A stretch of 64,000 nucleotides of DNA from NCBI RefSeq assembly GCF_002797445.1, contig NZ_PGEP01000001.1:310001-374000 (forward strand), given 5' to 3'. The notes under the pieces are model-generated. The model searched no databases. It saw only the letters and a list, made by a program, of their open reading frames with translations, and had not been told where the DNA came from. The translations under genes were made by a program, and so were the position numbers. How positions within the stretch are numbered: position 1 is the stretch's first letter; each line of letters opens with the position of its first letter. Below, piece after piece: positions 17,797-26,934 of this stretch. The DNA is from Acidovorax sp. 69 (GTDB lineage: Bacteria; Pseudomonadota; Gammaproteobacteria; Burkholderiales; Burkholderiaceae_C).

Positions 17797-19557
17797 ATGA
17801 GGATTCTGGTGAAAGAAAAATTGCTGATGTGGGCAGGAGTGGTGTTATTTTTGAGCTATTTGCTGCCTAACCACTATTCACCTTGGCTGAGCTTTCATCA
17901 GGAATTGACGGCCGCAGTAGCCTTTGCGCCATTGCTTGCTTGGGCATGCACTCGGGTTGCTCCATTTCCCAAAATGGCCATGGGAGTAACAGCGTTAGCC
18001 GTGGTCCCCCTGCTGCAGATAGCAGGTGGACAAATCTATTTCGCCACCGATGGGTGGATGTCGAGCCTTTATCTGCTGGGGTTTGCTCTGGCTATTTACG
18101 CAGGCGCTTTGTACTACCGCACCGACGGGACCCACTTTGCGCCAGGCTCGCCAGGAAACATCCATGTGGAGCGTTCCCTTGGCTCCATTGAGAACCTGTG
18201 GGTTGCGATACTGATGGCAGCGTTGTGCTCGGCAGGGCTGGCTTTTCATCAATGGCTCATACCGAGCTACCAAGGCATTTACATCGTAGAAATACCGCCA
18301 CAAAGCCGTCCGTTTGCCAATCTGGCCCAACCAAATCAGCTGGCTACCTTACTGATGTTAGGTATTGCGGGACTTATGTTTGTATGGGAGACCCGCCGAC
18401 TGCGCGCACCTTTTGCAATGGCTGCAGCGTTCCTACTTTTGTGGGCCTTGGTAATGACCGGATCCAGGACGGTTCTAATGGCTCTGCTTTGGCTGCTGCC
18501 AGCATATGCGCTAATGCGGTGCCGGTGCAAACTGCGAACGACACCAGCAGCGATTGCGGCGGGTGTCGTTTTTTACTTCGTAATGACATGGCTATGGCCA
18601 TTATTGAGCGAATGGCTGCTCCTCAATTCAGGCAACAACACAGCTTTAGAGCGAATGGGCTCTATCGGAATTCGGAAAGTATTTTGGATCTCCATGCTGG
18701 ACGCCATCGGCCGCGCGCCGTGGCTTGGTTATGGGTGGGGACAAGTCAGCATTGCCCAAGTGACAGTGGCACTCGACCATCCACCCACTTACTCGCTATT
18801 CGAAAGTGCCCACAATTTGTTTATTGACCTGGCCCTTTGGAATGGGCTACCAATAGCGCTATTGATTTTTCTCGGAATCGGGGCCTGGTTTTTGGGACAA
18901 GTGCGCAATTGCAACAACGCGATGAAATGGGCCACATTGGTGGGAGTGGCGTTAGTCTTCAACCACGCCATGGTGGAGTACCCTTTGAACTACGCATATT
19001 TTTTATTGCCCGTTGGGTTTTTTATAGGAGCGCTGTCCACTTCGAATAATATGCCGATGCAGACATACGCGGTTTTTCCAACAGCGAAGAGACTTGGACT
19101 TTTGACCATGGGTGGCTTGATGTCTGCAGCGACGGTTTTAGTGGTCGTGGAGTATTTTCCAATAGAAGAGGACTGGAATCTGATGCGGTTTCAAGAAGCT
19201 CGAATTGGGAATCTTGAAGTCAAAGACACCCAATCATCCGCATTGGTCCTTACAGGGCTTCAACAATTCTTACGTTTCTCACGCACGGAAGCACGACCTG
19301 GAATGTCAGTCGATGAGCTAGACGCTATGCGTCGAGCATCGGAGCGATTTGCCTATGCAGCACCTATGTTCAAGTATGCATTGGCCCAAGCTCTCAACCA
19401 GCAACCAGAAAATGCACTCATAACACTGCGAACAATGTGCTCCATGCAAGTCGAGAGCGTGTGCCTCAGCGCAAAGCGCCAGTGGGATGAGCTTGGAAAG
19501 ACCGATTATCCAGAATTGGAAAATTTACCGTTTCCAAGCTTCGGTACAAGCCGCTGA
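17797..19557 (+). CDS. PglL/Wzy_C-type O-oligosaccharyltransferase, probably pilin-specific
   Basis: About 586 aa from the ATG at 17797. A GTG at 17776 abuts the terminator T-run, and a GTG at 17809 has a GAGG site, so the exact start is unsettled. The protein has about a dozen hydrophobic segments and the Wzy_C region: LMTGSRTVLMALLWLLPAY, WLGYGWGQ, then SAHNLFIDLALWNGLPIALL. A soluble TPR-like tail follows. Such enzymes transfer lipid-linked glycans to Ser/Thr of pilins in the periplasm. Its place right behind pilA argues for pilin as substrate. It is A+T-rich relative to the flanks. An O-antigen ligase/polymerase is the alternative reading. Confidence 0.85.
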   Translation: MRILVKEKLLMWAGVVLFLSYLLPNHYSPWLSFHQELTAAVAFAPLLAWACTRVAPFPKMAMGVTALAVVPLLQIAGGQIYFATDGWMSSLYLLGFALAIYAGALYYRTDGTHFAPGSPGNIHVERSLGSIENLWVAILMAALCSAGLAFHQWLIPSYQGIYIVEIPPQSRPFANLAQPNQLATLLMLGIAGLMFVWETRRLRAPFAMAAAFLLLWALVMTGSRTVLMALLWLLPAYALMRCRCKLRTTPAAIAAGVVFYFVMTWLWPLLSEWLLLNSGNNTALERMGSIGIRKVFWISMLDAIGRAPWLGYGWGQVSIAQVTVALDHPPTYSLFESAHNLFIDLALWNGLPIALLIFLGIGAWFLGQVRNCNNAMKWATLVGVALVFNHAMVEYPLNYAYFLLPVGFFIGALSTSNNMPMQTYAVFPTAKRLGLLTMGGLMSAATVLVVVEYFPIEEDWNLMRFQEARIGNLEVKDTQSSALVLTGLQQFLRFSRTEARPGMSVDELDAMRRASERFAYAAPMFKYALAQALNQQPENALITLRTMCSMQVESVCLSAKRQWDELGKTDYPELENLPFPSFGTSR

Positions 19558-19565
19558 CTGACGAT

Positions 19566-21860
19566 TTATATTTTTCGCCCCAGTGAAGTCACCTTTTGCG
19601 CGAAGGCTGCGACTGCATGGGGATCGCTAAAAAGACGAGATCTGCGCGTACTGATTTTTTGTCTTACGCTGTCTCGTCGTGCGCTGCTTGCACACAGATT
19701 CTCAACCAGCGCTGCATAATCACTCATCGAATCGGCAATCCATTCATCAAGCTCAAGTTGCCGCAAGATACCGCTTGCAAATCTGCCTCGCATAAACTGC
19801 CCATCCCATGCGACGATAGGAGTACACCGCTCAATCGCTTGCATTGCGGTGTTAAATCCGGAAAATCCGACACTATCAAGGTAAACATCTGCTCGATCCA
19901 GCAATGCGAAAAATTTCGCCTGCGGTAGCCACGGGATGAACCGTACATGTGCGTCGAAATCAAGGCAAGCCTCCGTGAATTTTTTGCGAAGGCGCGCTTC
20001 AAGTAACGCAGTCAGAGGCTCAGGTTGTGCGCGAAAGAAGACCAGCTTGCAAGGCTGGCAGCGTTTTGCAATATCGATCCACAATACATCGTTTTGTGGT
20101 GCATATTTAAAAGGCGTACCGGCACACAATAAAATTCGATCAGCGTTTCCAATACCCCATTGCGTTAGATCAATTGGGGTAGGTGACTGGGAGAATGGGT
20201 GATAGCAGCATCCAATACCAGGCAATTCGATAAGTTCCTCTGAATAGTTTGCATAAGCCGCTTCGGGCTCTAAAGCCTCGGCACTGACAAATACATCCAT
20301 GGTGGGTAAACCAGTAGTAATGGGATGCCCCCAGCTGGCAAGCTGTACCGGCGCCAATCGCAAGGAGGCCAACCTCACAGTCGTTGAGTCCATGCCAATC
20401 TCTGGATACGCCAAGATATTCAGACGAGCGTCTGAAATCACCTTGGCCCATGCGACCCAATCTCCTTCAGCATAATAAAAACGGGTAGCCCTTCCCGCCG
20501 CCATTTCGGTCTGAGCATCCCGTCCAGTGCCCGTATGAAAAATATGAATCTCAAACTCAGTGGGATCGAGGTGCTCCACCCACCCTCGCACAATGGCACG
20601 CCAGACAGAATGCTCATGAATATGCGCCGACACAATACCGATTTTCAATTTGGAGCCAATATTCCGGACGGGTGTCGGCACCCCCACCTTGCGCGCCCAT
20701 GTTCCCATGAGAGATGTGCATAAATCACCATACTGGGATAATACGGCGCGATGGTCCTGCGGAATATAAGCCAGATAATAAGGCTGCTGCGCACCGACTG
20801 CCCTGTACCCGTCAGCCGGGCGATGAGTGCGAAACCAAGCTTTTAACTTGTCCAACTCACTCTCAAATGCTCTTGGCGCTGTGTTTTGTTCCTCATCAGA
20901 CTGTGGCACGGCAGGTAACTGAGCCATGGCATGGCCCCATCGGGCCTGCACGTAGTTGGCATTGATCCGAAGAGCTGCCTGGTAGGCTTTTCGTGCTGTA
21001 ACTGCGTCGCCAAGCCCCATTGATGCATTGCCCAGCCAATACTGCGCATCTGCCTGCTTGGGATCTGTGGCCAGCGTACTTCGAAGCCAGTGGCTGGCCT
21101 CTACCCACATCCTCTGATTCACACGAATCATCGCCAGATTGAACGTGGCCTCGGTGATATCCGGTTTCAGCCGCAGAGCATGTTCCAGATGCTGAACAGC
21201 CTCCTCATTGCGACCTCGGTCTTTCAAGAAACTCCCCAGATTGACCAGAGCATCGACATAGTCAGGGCGCGATGAAACAGCGTTGCGATAGTGCTTCTCA
21301 GCCAGATCCAGTTCGCCACGAACACGCATTAAGTTACCGAGATGAAACTGCGCTTCCGCCAAAGAAGGATCGCGGGTCACTGCCGACTGCAACAGGTTCA
21401 TGCCATCTTCCTCTTGCCCACTGGCCAGCGCTAGTTTGGCGAGATTCAAATTGGCCATCGCGTGACCTGGATCCACCGCAAGTGCCCGGTGAAAGGCAGC
21501 GGCAGATGCTTTGCCACGACCTGCAATCAGCAGCGCTCGACCGAAAGCGACATGTATCTCTGCGTTAGAAGGGTGCAAGGATGCAGCTCGCTCCAAAATA
21601 CGCAGACTATCGGCCTTGTGCCCCCGCTCCAGGGCGATCAGGCCTTGCACCAGAAGGCCATCTGCATGGTCCGGTTCAATCGCCAGTTGCGCCAATGTCG
21701 CTTGCTCGGCGGCGGCGCCTTGCCCCGCCAAGTACAAGGCCCAAGGCCCCACGGGCGCCAACACTGGTGAGTGCTCGGAGGCGATGCGCGTCGTCTGCGT
21801 TGCGGCCGATGAATCTGCACTATGGGGAGAAGCCCATTTCTTTTTGAGCCACGCCAGCAT
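19566..21860 (-). CDS. TPR protein with GT41 (O-GlcNAc transferase/SPINDLY-like) domain
   Basis: 764 aa. The N-terminal half contains about eight TPR repeats (e.g. AEIHVAFGRALLIAGRGKAS, AEAQFHLGNLMRVRGELDLA, VDALVNLGSFLKDRGRNEEA). The C-terminal half resembles the GT41 catalytic region: KIGIVSAHIHEHSVWR, LASLRLAPVQLASWGHPITT, then VYLDSVGFSGFNTAMQAIER. These enzymes usually add one sugar to Ser/Thr of cytoplasmic proteins. The bacterial substrate is unknown. It is convergent with the pilin oligosaccharyltransferase (8 bp gap), and its ATG overlaps the stop of a small upstream gene by 1 bp. Confidence 0.85.
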   Translation of the reverse strand: MLAWLKKKWASPHSADSSAATQTTRIASEHSPVLAPVGPWALYLAGQGAAAEQATLAQLAIEPDHADGLLVQGLIALERGHKADSLRILERAASLHPSNAEIHVAFGRALLIAGRGKASAAAFHRALAVDPGHAMANLNLAKLALASGQEEDGMNLLQSAVTRDPSLAEAQFHLGNLMRVRGELDLAEKHYRNAVSSRPDYVDALVNLGSFLKDRGRNEEAVQHLEHALRLKPDITEATFNLAMIRVNQRMWVEASHWLRSTLATDPKQADAQYWLGNASMGLGDAVTARKAYQAALRINANYVQARWGHAMAQLPAVPQSDEEQNTAPRAFESELDKLKAWFRTHRPADGYRAVGAQQPYYLAYIPQDHRAVLSQYGDLCTSLMGTWARKVGVPTPVRNIGSKLKIGIVSAHIHEHSVWRAIVRGWVEHLDPTEFEIHIFHTGTGRDAQTEMAAGRATRFYYAEGDWVAWAKVISDARLNILAYPEIGMDSTTVRLASLRLAPVQLASWGHPITTGLPTMDVFVSAEALEPEAAYANYSEELIELPGIGCCYHPFSQSPTPIDLTQWGIGNADRILLCAGTPFKYAPQNDVLWIDIAKRCQPCKLVFFRAQPEPLTALLEARLRKKFTEACLDFDAHVRFIPWLPQAKFFALLDRADVYLDSVGFSGFNTAMQAIERCTPIVAWDGQFMRGRFASGILRQLELDEWIADSMSDYAALVENLCASSARRDSVRQKISTRRSRLFSDPHAVAAFAQKVTSLGRKI

Positions 21861-22189
21861 TATTTTGGTAGCGTCTGCGTCGACGCCAGTGCTACGAGCC
21901 GAACAACGTCATATGCAAAAGGCTTGCTGAAGCTTTCAGGGTAACCAGCCTCTTGAAGAACATCCTGCAGCCGACTCCCCAACTTGGCCTTTTGATAAAT
22001 GTTCAATCGATGGGTATCGACAAGTTGCCGCGCATGATTTCGGATCTTTTCATCAATGCGGGTACGAGCCTTCTCTGCTTGCTTGGACTGCGTGTCCAAT
22101 TGCTGCGGAGGGAGTCCTTTCACCAATTCTCGCACTACGAGAATTGCAAAGGTATCGACGGGGACGGTATTGAAAAAGTTACCAAACAT
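21860..22189 (-). CDS. Hypothetical 109-aa protein coupled to the GT41 gene
   Basis: 109 aa with no family I can name. The start MFGNFFNTVPVDTFAILVV is hydrophobic. The middle is charged and helical (KQAEKARTRIDEKIRNHARQL) with a possible short coiled coil. There is no clear signal peptide. Its stop overlaps the GT41 start (TAATG), a signature of translational coupling, so it probably works with that glycosyltransferase, for example as a partner or adaptor. The function is inferred only from position. Confidence 0.65.
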   Translation of the reverse strand: MFGNFFNTVPVDTFAILVVRELVKGLPPQQLDTQSKQAEKARTRIDEKIRNHARQLVDTHRLNIYQKAKLGSRLQDVLQEAGYPESFSKPFAYDVVRLVALASTQTLPK

Positions 22190-22361
22190 TGAAACTGATC
22201 TCGTGCATGACTACCAACTTTACGAAACTGGCGACCCGAGAAATTTGACCGTGAGCGTCGCTGCTTGCTCTCATGAAACAGCCGGTGCAGGTCACAGCCC
22301 TTGTTTACCAGAACGAGCGGCGCTGAATTTTCGGTCACATTATGTTTGCTGCCGGTGACCC

Positions 22362-22850
22362 TCAAAGTCCGACATAGCTCCCCGACTTGCCACCATGTTT
22401 TTCCGCAACGTGCACGCCATGGATGGACATCCCCCGATCCACGGCCTTGCACATGTCGTATATGGTGAGCAGTGCGATCTGCACAGCGGTGAGGGCCTCC
22501 ATCTCGACGCCAGTGGGCCCCACCGTTTCTACGGTTGCGGTGCAAAATATACCGATGGCGCTTGATTGGCGTGCGCTGGCAGCTTCAAATTCAATAGCAA
22601 CACGGGTCAATGCAATAGGGTGGCACAGCGGAATCAGGTCGCTGGTTTTTTTGGCGGCCTGAATGCCGGCAATGCGTGCGATACCCAGTACATCGCCCTT
22701 TTTGGCGGTTCCTGCCTCAATCAACGCCAGCGTTTCTGGCTGCATCTCAATGCGCCCGCTGGCAATGGCGATACGGTGGGTGGCGGGTTTTGCAGCCACA
22801 TCGACCATGTGGGCCTGGCCTTGGGCATCAAAGTGGGTAAGTGCGGACAT
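22362..22850 (-). CDS. moaC: Cyclic pyranopterin monophosphate synthase
   Basis: 162 aa. MoaC, with MoaA, makes cyclic pyranopterin monophosphate, the first stable intermediate of molybdenum cofactor. It shows the family motifs [56 protein letters not shown] and [11 protein letters not shown]. The ATG at 22850 gives the usual N-terminus; an upstream in-frame extension lacks conservation. It stands alone, divergent from the TfpX gene by 65 bp. An inverted repeat GGTCAC/GTGACC (22333-22360) follows it. Confidence 0.97.
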   Translation of the reverse strand: MSALTHFDAQGQAHMVDVAAKPATHRIAIASGRIEMQPETLALIEAGTAKKGDVLGIARIAGIQAAKKTSDLIPLCHPIALTRVAIEFEAASARQSSAIGIFCTATVETVGPTGVEMEALTAVQIALLTIYDMCKAVDRGMSIHGVHVAEKHGGKSGSYVGL

Positions 22851-22915
22851 GCGGTAAAAACACGGTTGGCGGCAATCGCTCATGAACATTCATCAGACAA
22901 AGGCATCATAAGACC

Positions 22916-23674
22916 ATGCAGAACTGGAAAGGGCGCTTGCGCGCCGGTAGCATTCACCTGGGCATCAGCCTTTGCATTGCGGCTTTGGCTGCGGCGCTCG
23001 TTTTTGGATTGTGGTATCCGTATCCCTACCGCGAAATATCGGGCGGGCGCTCACTCTTTATGTTGGTGGCCGGTGTGGACGTCATCATGGGGCCCCTGAT
23101 TACGTTGATCATCTTCAACCGCGCCAAGCCCCGGCGCGAGTTGGTGATGGATTTCACCGTCGTGGGCTTGCTGCAGGTGGCCGCGCTCAGCTACGGCTTA
23201 TGGACCGTGTTCGTTGCCCGCCCTGTACACCTGGTCTTTGAGTACAGCCGCATGAGCGTGGTCCATGCCATCGATATTGATACTGACCTGCTGGCCAAAG
23301 CACCGGCAGCGCTGCAAAAACTTCCTGTCACTGGTCCCACAACCATTGCGCTGAGGCCTTTTAAGGACGCTGCGGAGGAGTTTGACGCCACGATGGCTGC
23401 TATCGGCGGCCCTTCGCTCTCTGCCCGAAGCGACCTTTGGCAGCCCTATGCCAACAGCACTACAGACATCCTCAAGGAGTCCAAGCCCGCGTCCGACCTG
23501 CTTACGAGGTTTGCTAGCCAGACTGTATTGATTGATCGCACCATTGAAAACACCGGTAAGCCAGTGGCCCAGTTACGCTATCTGCCACTGGTGGGGCGTG
23601 ACAACGCGTGGACCGTGTTACTGGATGCGACCACGGCAGAACCTTTGGGATTTCTTCCCATCGACCCTTTCTGA
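22916..23674 (+). CDS. TfpX/TfpZ-family type IV pilin accessory protein
   Basis: 252 aa. Three N-terminal hydrophobic segments (about 12-32, 44-64, 76-98) include the family features LWYPYPYREISGGRSLF and GVDVIMGPLITLIIFN. A soluble, probably periplasmic domain of about 150 residues follows, ending PLGFLPIDPF. TfpX/TfpZ proteins are encoded near pilin genes and assist production or stability of particular pilin types. The pilin gene is about 5 kb away, with glycosylation genes between, so the locus seems to have been split. It is followed after 11 bp by an M48 protease gene in the same direction. Confidence 0.85.
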   Translation: MQNWKGRLRAGSIHLGISLCIAALAAALVFGLWYPYPYREISGGRSLFMLVAGVDVIMGPLITLIIFNRAKPRRELVMDFTVVGLLQVAALSYGLWTVFVARPVHLVFEYSRMSVVHAIDIDTDLLAKAPAALQKLPVTGPTTIALRPFKDAAEEFDATMAAIGGPSLSARSDLWQPYANSTTDILKESKPASDLLTRFASQTVLIDRTIENTGKPVAQLRYLPLVGRDNAWTVLLDATTAEPLGFLPIDPF

Positions 23675-23685
23675 CACAGGTTCTC

Positions 23686-25215
23686 ATGCGCCACGGAGGC
23701 CTAGCGCCCTTACCACGAGCACTGCTTGCCATCATTTTGGGAGCGAATTTGCTCACCTGCGGTGTATCAGCCAATGCGCAAACCGCACTCCCCACCCTGG
23801 GCGATGGAAGCGATCTGACCACCAGTGCCGAACGTCGTCTGGGCGACCGCATCATTCGCGAGCTCTACCGGGACCCTGACTACATTGATGACCCGGTGGT
23901 CGCTGACTACCTGCAGGGCATATGGCGACCTCTGCTGGCGGCCGCCAGGGCCCGTGGCGAGCTAGCCCCCGAGCTGGACGAGCGTTTCGCATGGGAAATT
24001 TTGCTCGGGCGCGACCGTACCGTGAACGCCTTTGCCTTGCCTGGTGGCTACCTGGGAGTCCATCTGGGCCTGATTGGTGTTGTCACCTCGCGTGATGAAC
24101 TCGCCTCTGTGCTGGCGCACGAGTTGAGTCATGTGACCCAGCGTCACATATCGCGCTTGATCACACAACAGAGCAAGCAAACCCCGCTTTTGCTGGGCGC
24201 CATGGTGTTGGGTGCCCTGGCAGCCAGCAAGAATCCCGGCGCCACCCAGGCCTTGGTGGTTGGCGGCCAGGCATTGGTCATGCAAAACCAACTGAACTTT
24301 TCACGCGACATGGAGCGTGAGGCTGATCGTGTCGGCTACGGGTTGATGGCCCCTGCCGGGTTTTCCCCCAACGGCTTTGTGAGCATGTTTGACAAGTTGC
24401 AACAGGCCAATCGACTCAATGACAATGGTTCATGGCCGTATCTGCGCAGCCATCCGTTGACTACCGAACGCATGGCAGATATGCAGGCGCGCATACCGCC
24501 TGGGAGGGCGACCCCGGCAGGAGTGCCCTCCACTTTTGAACACGCCATGGTGGCAGCGCGGGCCAGGGTGCTCTCTAACCCAGGTGTGGACACCTTGCGC
24601 CAGTGGATAGCCGAACCGGGAGGCCCCGGATTCGCCAGCCAACCGGTCTTTCGACGGGCTGCGGCGCTGTACGCGGCCGCCCTCGGCAGCAGTCAATTAC
24701 GCGACGCAACCGGAGCACGCGCTGCCGCCAAAAAACTGGAGGATCTGGTCCGCTCGGACCTGGTGGCTTCGCGACTGGTGCAGTTGTTGAACGCCGAGAT
24801 TGAGCTGGCTGCGGGCGATGCCATCGCCGCGATAACAGCGATGCCCATGTCCGATGGCAGCTCCCGCAGGCCCGCGTTGGTACTGCATACCCAGGCCTTG
24901 CTGAAGGCGGGTCGGGCAAGCGAGGGCTCGGAGGCGTTGCAAACCTGGGTGGCTAACCACCCCAAGGATGCTACTGCATGGCAACTTCTGGCTTCTGTAT
25001 GGCAGGCCCAAGGGCAAGGCCTGCGGGCAGTGCGTGCCGAAGCCGAAGCGCACGCGGCGCGTTACGACTACGCCGCAGCGGTGGACCGGTTCAAAGCGGG
25101 CCAGGACATGGCGCGCCGCGACGGCACAGCAGGGGATCACATAGAGGCCTCCATCATCGACACCCGGTTGCGCGCCATGGAGTCACTCCTTCGTGAACAG
25201 GCCGCCGAGCGCTGA
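23686..25215 (+). CDS. M48-family periplasmic metalloprotease with TPR domain (BepA-like)
   Basis: About 509 aa from the ATG at 23686. A signal peptide ends near ANAQ. The zinc metallopeptidase motif VLAHELSHVTQRH (HExxH) is present, with the third ligand in RDMEREADRVGYG. The family sequence FALPGGYLGVHLGLI precedes it. The C-terminal half is helical with TPR character. BepA-type proteases check assembly of LptD and other outer-membrane proteins. The gene is probably cotranscribed with the TfpX gene. Its last 33 bp overlap the convergent YvlD-like gene. Confidence 0.92.
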   Translation: MRHGGLAPLPRALLAIILGANLLTCGVSANAQTALPTLGDGSDLTTSAERRLGDRIIRELYRDPDYIDDPVVADYLQGIWRPLLAAARARGELAPELDERFAWEILLGRDRTVNAFALPGGYLGVHLGLIGVVTSRDELASVLAHELSHVTQRHISRLITQQSKQTPLLLGAMVLGALAASKNPGATQALVVGGQALVMQNQLNFSRDMEREADRVGYGLMAPAGFSPNGFVSMFDKLQQANRLNDNGSWPYLRSHPLTTERMADMQARIPPGRATPAGVPSTFEHAMVAARARVLSNPGVDTLRQWIAEPGGPGFASQPVFRRAAALYAAALGSSQLRDATGARAAAKKLEDLVRSDLVASRLVQLLNAEIELAAGDAIAAITAMPMSDGSSRRPALVLHTQALLKAGRASEGSEALQTWVANHPKDATAWQLLASVWQAQGQGLRAVRAEAEAHAARYDYAAAVDRFKAGQDMARRDGTAGDHIEASIIDTRLRAMESLLREQAAER

Positions 25216-25536
25216 TTCGATCAGTACGCCCAGCACCGAATATATGAGCGATCCGAGCAGGGCGGCACCAAAGCCCGTGACGTGAAAACCGTCCAGCACA
25301 CTGGCCGCTGCCCAGAACATGAGCGCATTGATCACAAACAGGAACAGCCCCACGGTGACGATGGTGACCGGCAGTGTCAGCACCACCAGCACTGGCCGTA
25401 GCACCGCATTGAACAGCCCGATCACGAAGGCAGCGATCAACGCCGAGGTAAAGCTCTTTACCTCAACCCCGCTGTAGATGTAGGCCACGAACAGCAGTGC
25501 TGCGGCGCTGAGCAGCCATTTGAGAAGCAGTTTCAT
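25183..25536 (-). CDS. Small membrane protein, phage-holin-4/YvlD-like family (PF04020)
   Basis: 117 aa from the ATG at 25536. Four hydrophobic segments cover nearly the whole protein: KLLLKWLLSAAALLFVAYIY, ALIAAFVIGLFNAVLRPVLV, TLPVTIVTVGLFLFVINAL and GAALLGSLIYSVLGVLIES. The ALIAAFVIGLFNAVLRP and TLPVTIVTVGLFLFVINA pattern is the family signature. Annotated as holin-like by similarity, it is a chromosomal housekeeping membrane protein of unknown role and does not imply a prophage. It overlaps the convergent protease gene by 33 bp. Confidence 0.85.
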   Translation of the reverse strand: MKLLLKWLLSAAALLFVAYIYSGVEVKSFTSALIAAFVIGLFNAVLRPVLVVLTLPVTIVTVGLFLFVINALMFWAAASVLDGFHVTGFGAALLGSLIYSVLGVLIESALGGLFTKE

Positions 25537-25564
25537 AGCCGCAGAATAGCACCGGCCCGCCGCA

Positions 25565-25590
25565 AATAAAAAGGGCCCCAAGGCCCTTTC
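25565..25590 (-). terminator. Rho-independent terminator
   Basis: On the minus strand AAGGGCC-TTGG-GGCCCTT forms a 7-bp GC-rich stem (25571-25588), followed by TTTATTTG. It lies about 37 bp beyond the stop of the minus-strand gene at 25627-26085 and should end that transcript before the YvlD-like gene. Confidence 0.75.
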
Positions 25591-25626
25591 CGTAAAAAAT
25601 CTGCAACAGGCAGGGTGACTACCAGA

Positions 25627-26085
25627 TCACTCTAGTGCCAGCACCCATAAAGCACCAAAGCCTGTCAGCAGACTGCCCAACAGCGTTCCGGGCCGGGGTG
25701 ATGACCAGCGTCCGCCTGTCTGATTTAGCTCTTCAGGCGTGTCCGACTTTGGTCGGCGAGCATCCACCACCTGGGCGCATGAAGGTTGTCCTGCCTGCAG
25801 TTGCTCGGTCAGTTCAAGCAGCGGGCCCTTTGCCACGACCGTGGTCACACTGCTCTTAGGCGTCCGCAGGGCGGGCAGGATCTGGGCAAACAGTTTATCG
25901 GCCCACTTGGTGCGCCAGTTCTCGCGCGCGCTGTGGCTCACCCACTTGCTGATGCGATGGGTCATGCGGGGAGCACAAGCCACCAGCACCCATTGGGTCT
26001 GCACGGCAGTATCCCGGGCAAACAAGGGCGCAAGCACCTGTTGGGCATACGCTGCGTCGTCCACGTACACGATGACTCTATCCAT
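25627..26085 (-). CDS. Hypothetical protein with C-terminal hydrophobic segment
   Basis: 152 aa. The N-terminal ~110 residues start MDRVIVYVDDAAYAQQVLAP and alternate short hydrophobic strands with helices, loosely like a nucleotide-binding or universal-stress fold. I cannot name the family. A Pro/Gly linker (SSPRPGTLLGS) leads to a short terminal hydrophobic stretch, LLTGFGALWVLALE, that could be a membrane or hydrophobic anchor. It lies downstream of the riboswitch-controlled TerC gene in the same direction (93 bp gap) and is followed by a terminator, so it may be cotranscribed with TerC. Confidence 0.6.
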   Translation of the reverse strand: MDRVIVYVDDAAYAQQVLAPLFARDTAVQTQWVLVACAPRMTHRISKWVSHSARENWRTKWADKLFAQILPALRTPKSSVTTVVAKGPLLELTEQLQAGQPSCAQVVDARRPKSDTPEELNQTGGRWSSPRPGTLLGSLLTGFGALWVLALE

Positions 26086-26178
26086 ACCACCTCCAGATGA
26101 ACGACGGAAACTTGCTGCAAGAGGCCCGGGGCCCCTTGCGCTTCTACCTTTGATTGTGCAATCCGATCGACGAGAGGG

Positions 26179-26934
26179 TTAGTGACCCGCTGCCGCCGAT
26201 TCCGTCCCGGCACGGCGCGCCAGAATGATCTTTCCAGCCAGCAACACCAGCAGTGCGCCCGCCACGCTGGCGCCATACTTGATCATGTCGGTGACTTCAC
26301 CGGTGGTGCTGTCGAGCGGCATTTTCAGCATCCACAGCCATTTGTCGTGGTTGGCCAGTACGGGGTCGGTCACCAGCATGCCACCTGCAATCCAGCCCAA
26401 CAGCATGCCGCCCAGCGTGATGATCATGGGGAAGCGTTCCATGAGCTTGATGACCAGTTGGCTGCCCCAGACGATGATCGGGATCGAGATCAGCAGGCCG
26501 AGCACGACCAGCAGGAACTGGTGCTCACCGGCATTCTGCGCGGCACCTGCAATGGCGATCACGTTGTCCACGCTCATCACCAGGTCGGCCACGATGATGG
26601 TCTTGATGGCGGCCAGCAGCTTGTCGCTGCCCTGCACATCGCCATGGCCATCCTCATCCGGGGCCAGCAGCTTGACGCCAATCCACACGAGCAGCACCGC
26701 ACCCACAAACTTGAGGAAGGGCAGCGCGAGCAATGTCATCGCAAACGCAATCAGGATCACGCGCAGCACAATGGCGCCGGCCGTGCCCCAGATGATGCCC
26801 TTGGTGCGCTGAGCCGGTGGCAGCTTGCGGCACGCCAGCGCTATAACCACAGCGTTATCGCCACCCAGCAGGATGTCGATGATGATGATCTGGCCGAGTG
26901 CGAGCCAGAATTCGGGCGAAGCCAAAAAGTCCAT
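26179..26934 (-). CDS. TerC-family membrane protein under manganese riboswitch control (second copy)
   Basis: 251 aa from the ATG at 26934, preceded by TTGAGGAA. The metal-site motifs are ILLGGDNAVVIALACRKLP and IVADLVMSVDNVIAIAGAAQ. Roughly seven membrane segments and an acidic loop (PDEDGHGDVQ) are present. Alx/TerC proteins with yybP-ykoY leaders are manganese exporters or related metal transporters. Here a clear yybP-ykoY RNA lies 170 bp upstream on the same strand, supporting manganese efflux or delivery. It is a paralogue of the gene at 8.7-9.4 kb, which lacks such a leader. Confidence 0.93.
   Translation of the reverse strand: MDFLASPEFWLALGQIIIIDILLGGDNAVVIALACRKLPPAQRTKGIIWGTAGAIVLRVILIAFAMTLLALPFLKFVGAVLLVWIGVKLLAPDEDGHGDVQGSDKLLAAIKTIIVADLVMSVDNVIAIAGAAQNAGEHQFLLVVLGLLISIPIIVWGSQLVIKLMERFPMIITLGGMLLGWIAGGMLVTDPVLANHDKWLWMLKMPLDSTTGEVTDMIKYGASVAGALLVLLAGKIILARRAGTESAAAGH

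Noticed and set aside
25183..25536. Holin-like protein as evidence of a prophage
   Set aside because: The PF04020/YvlD-like family is chromosomal and no other phage gene, integrase or attachment site lies nearby.
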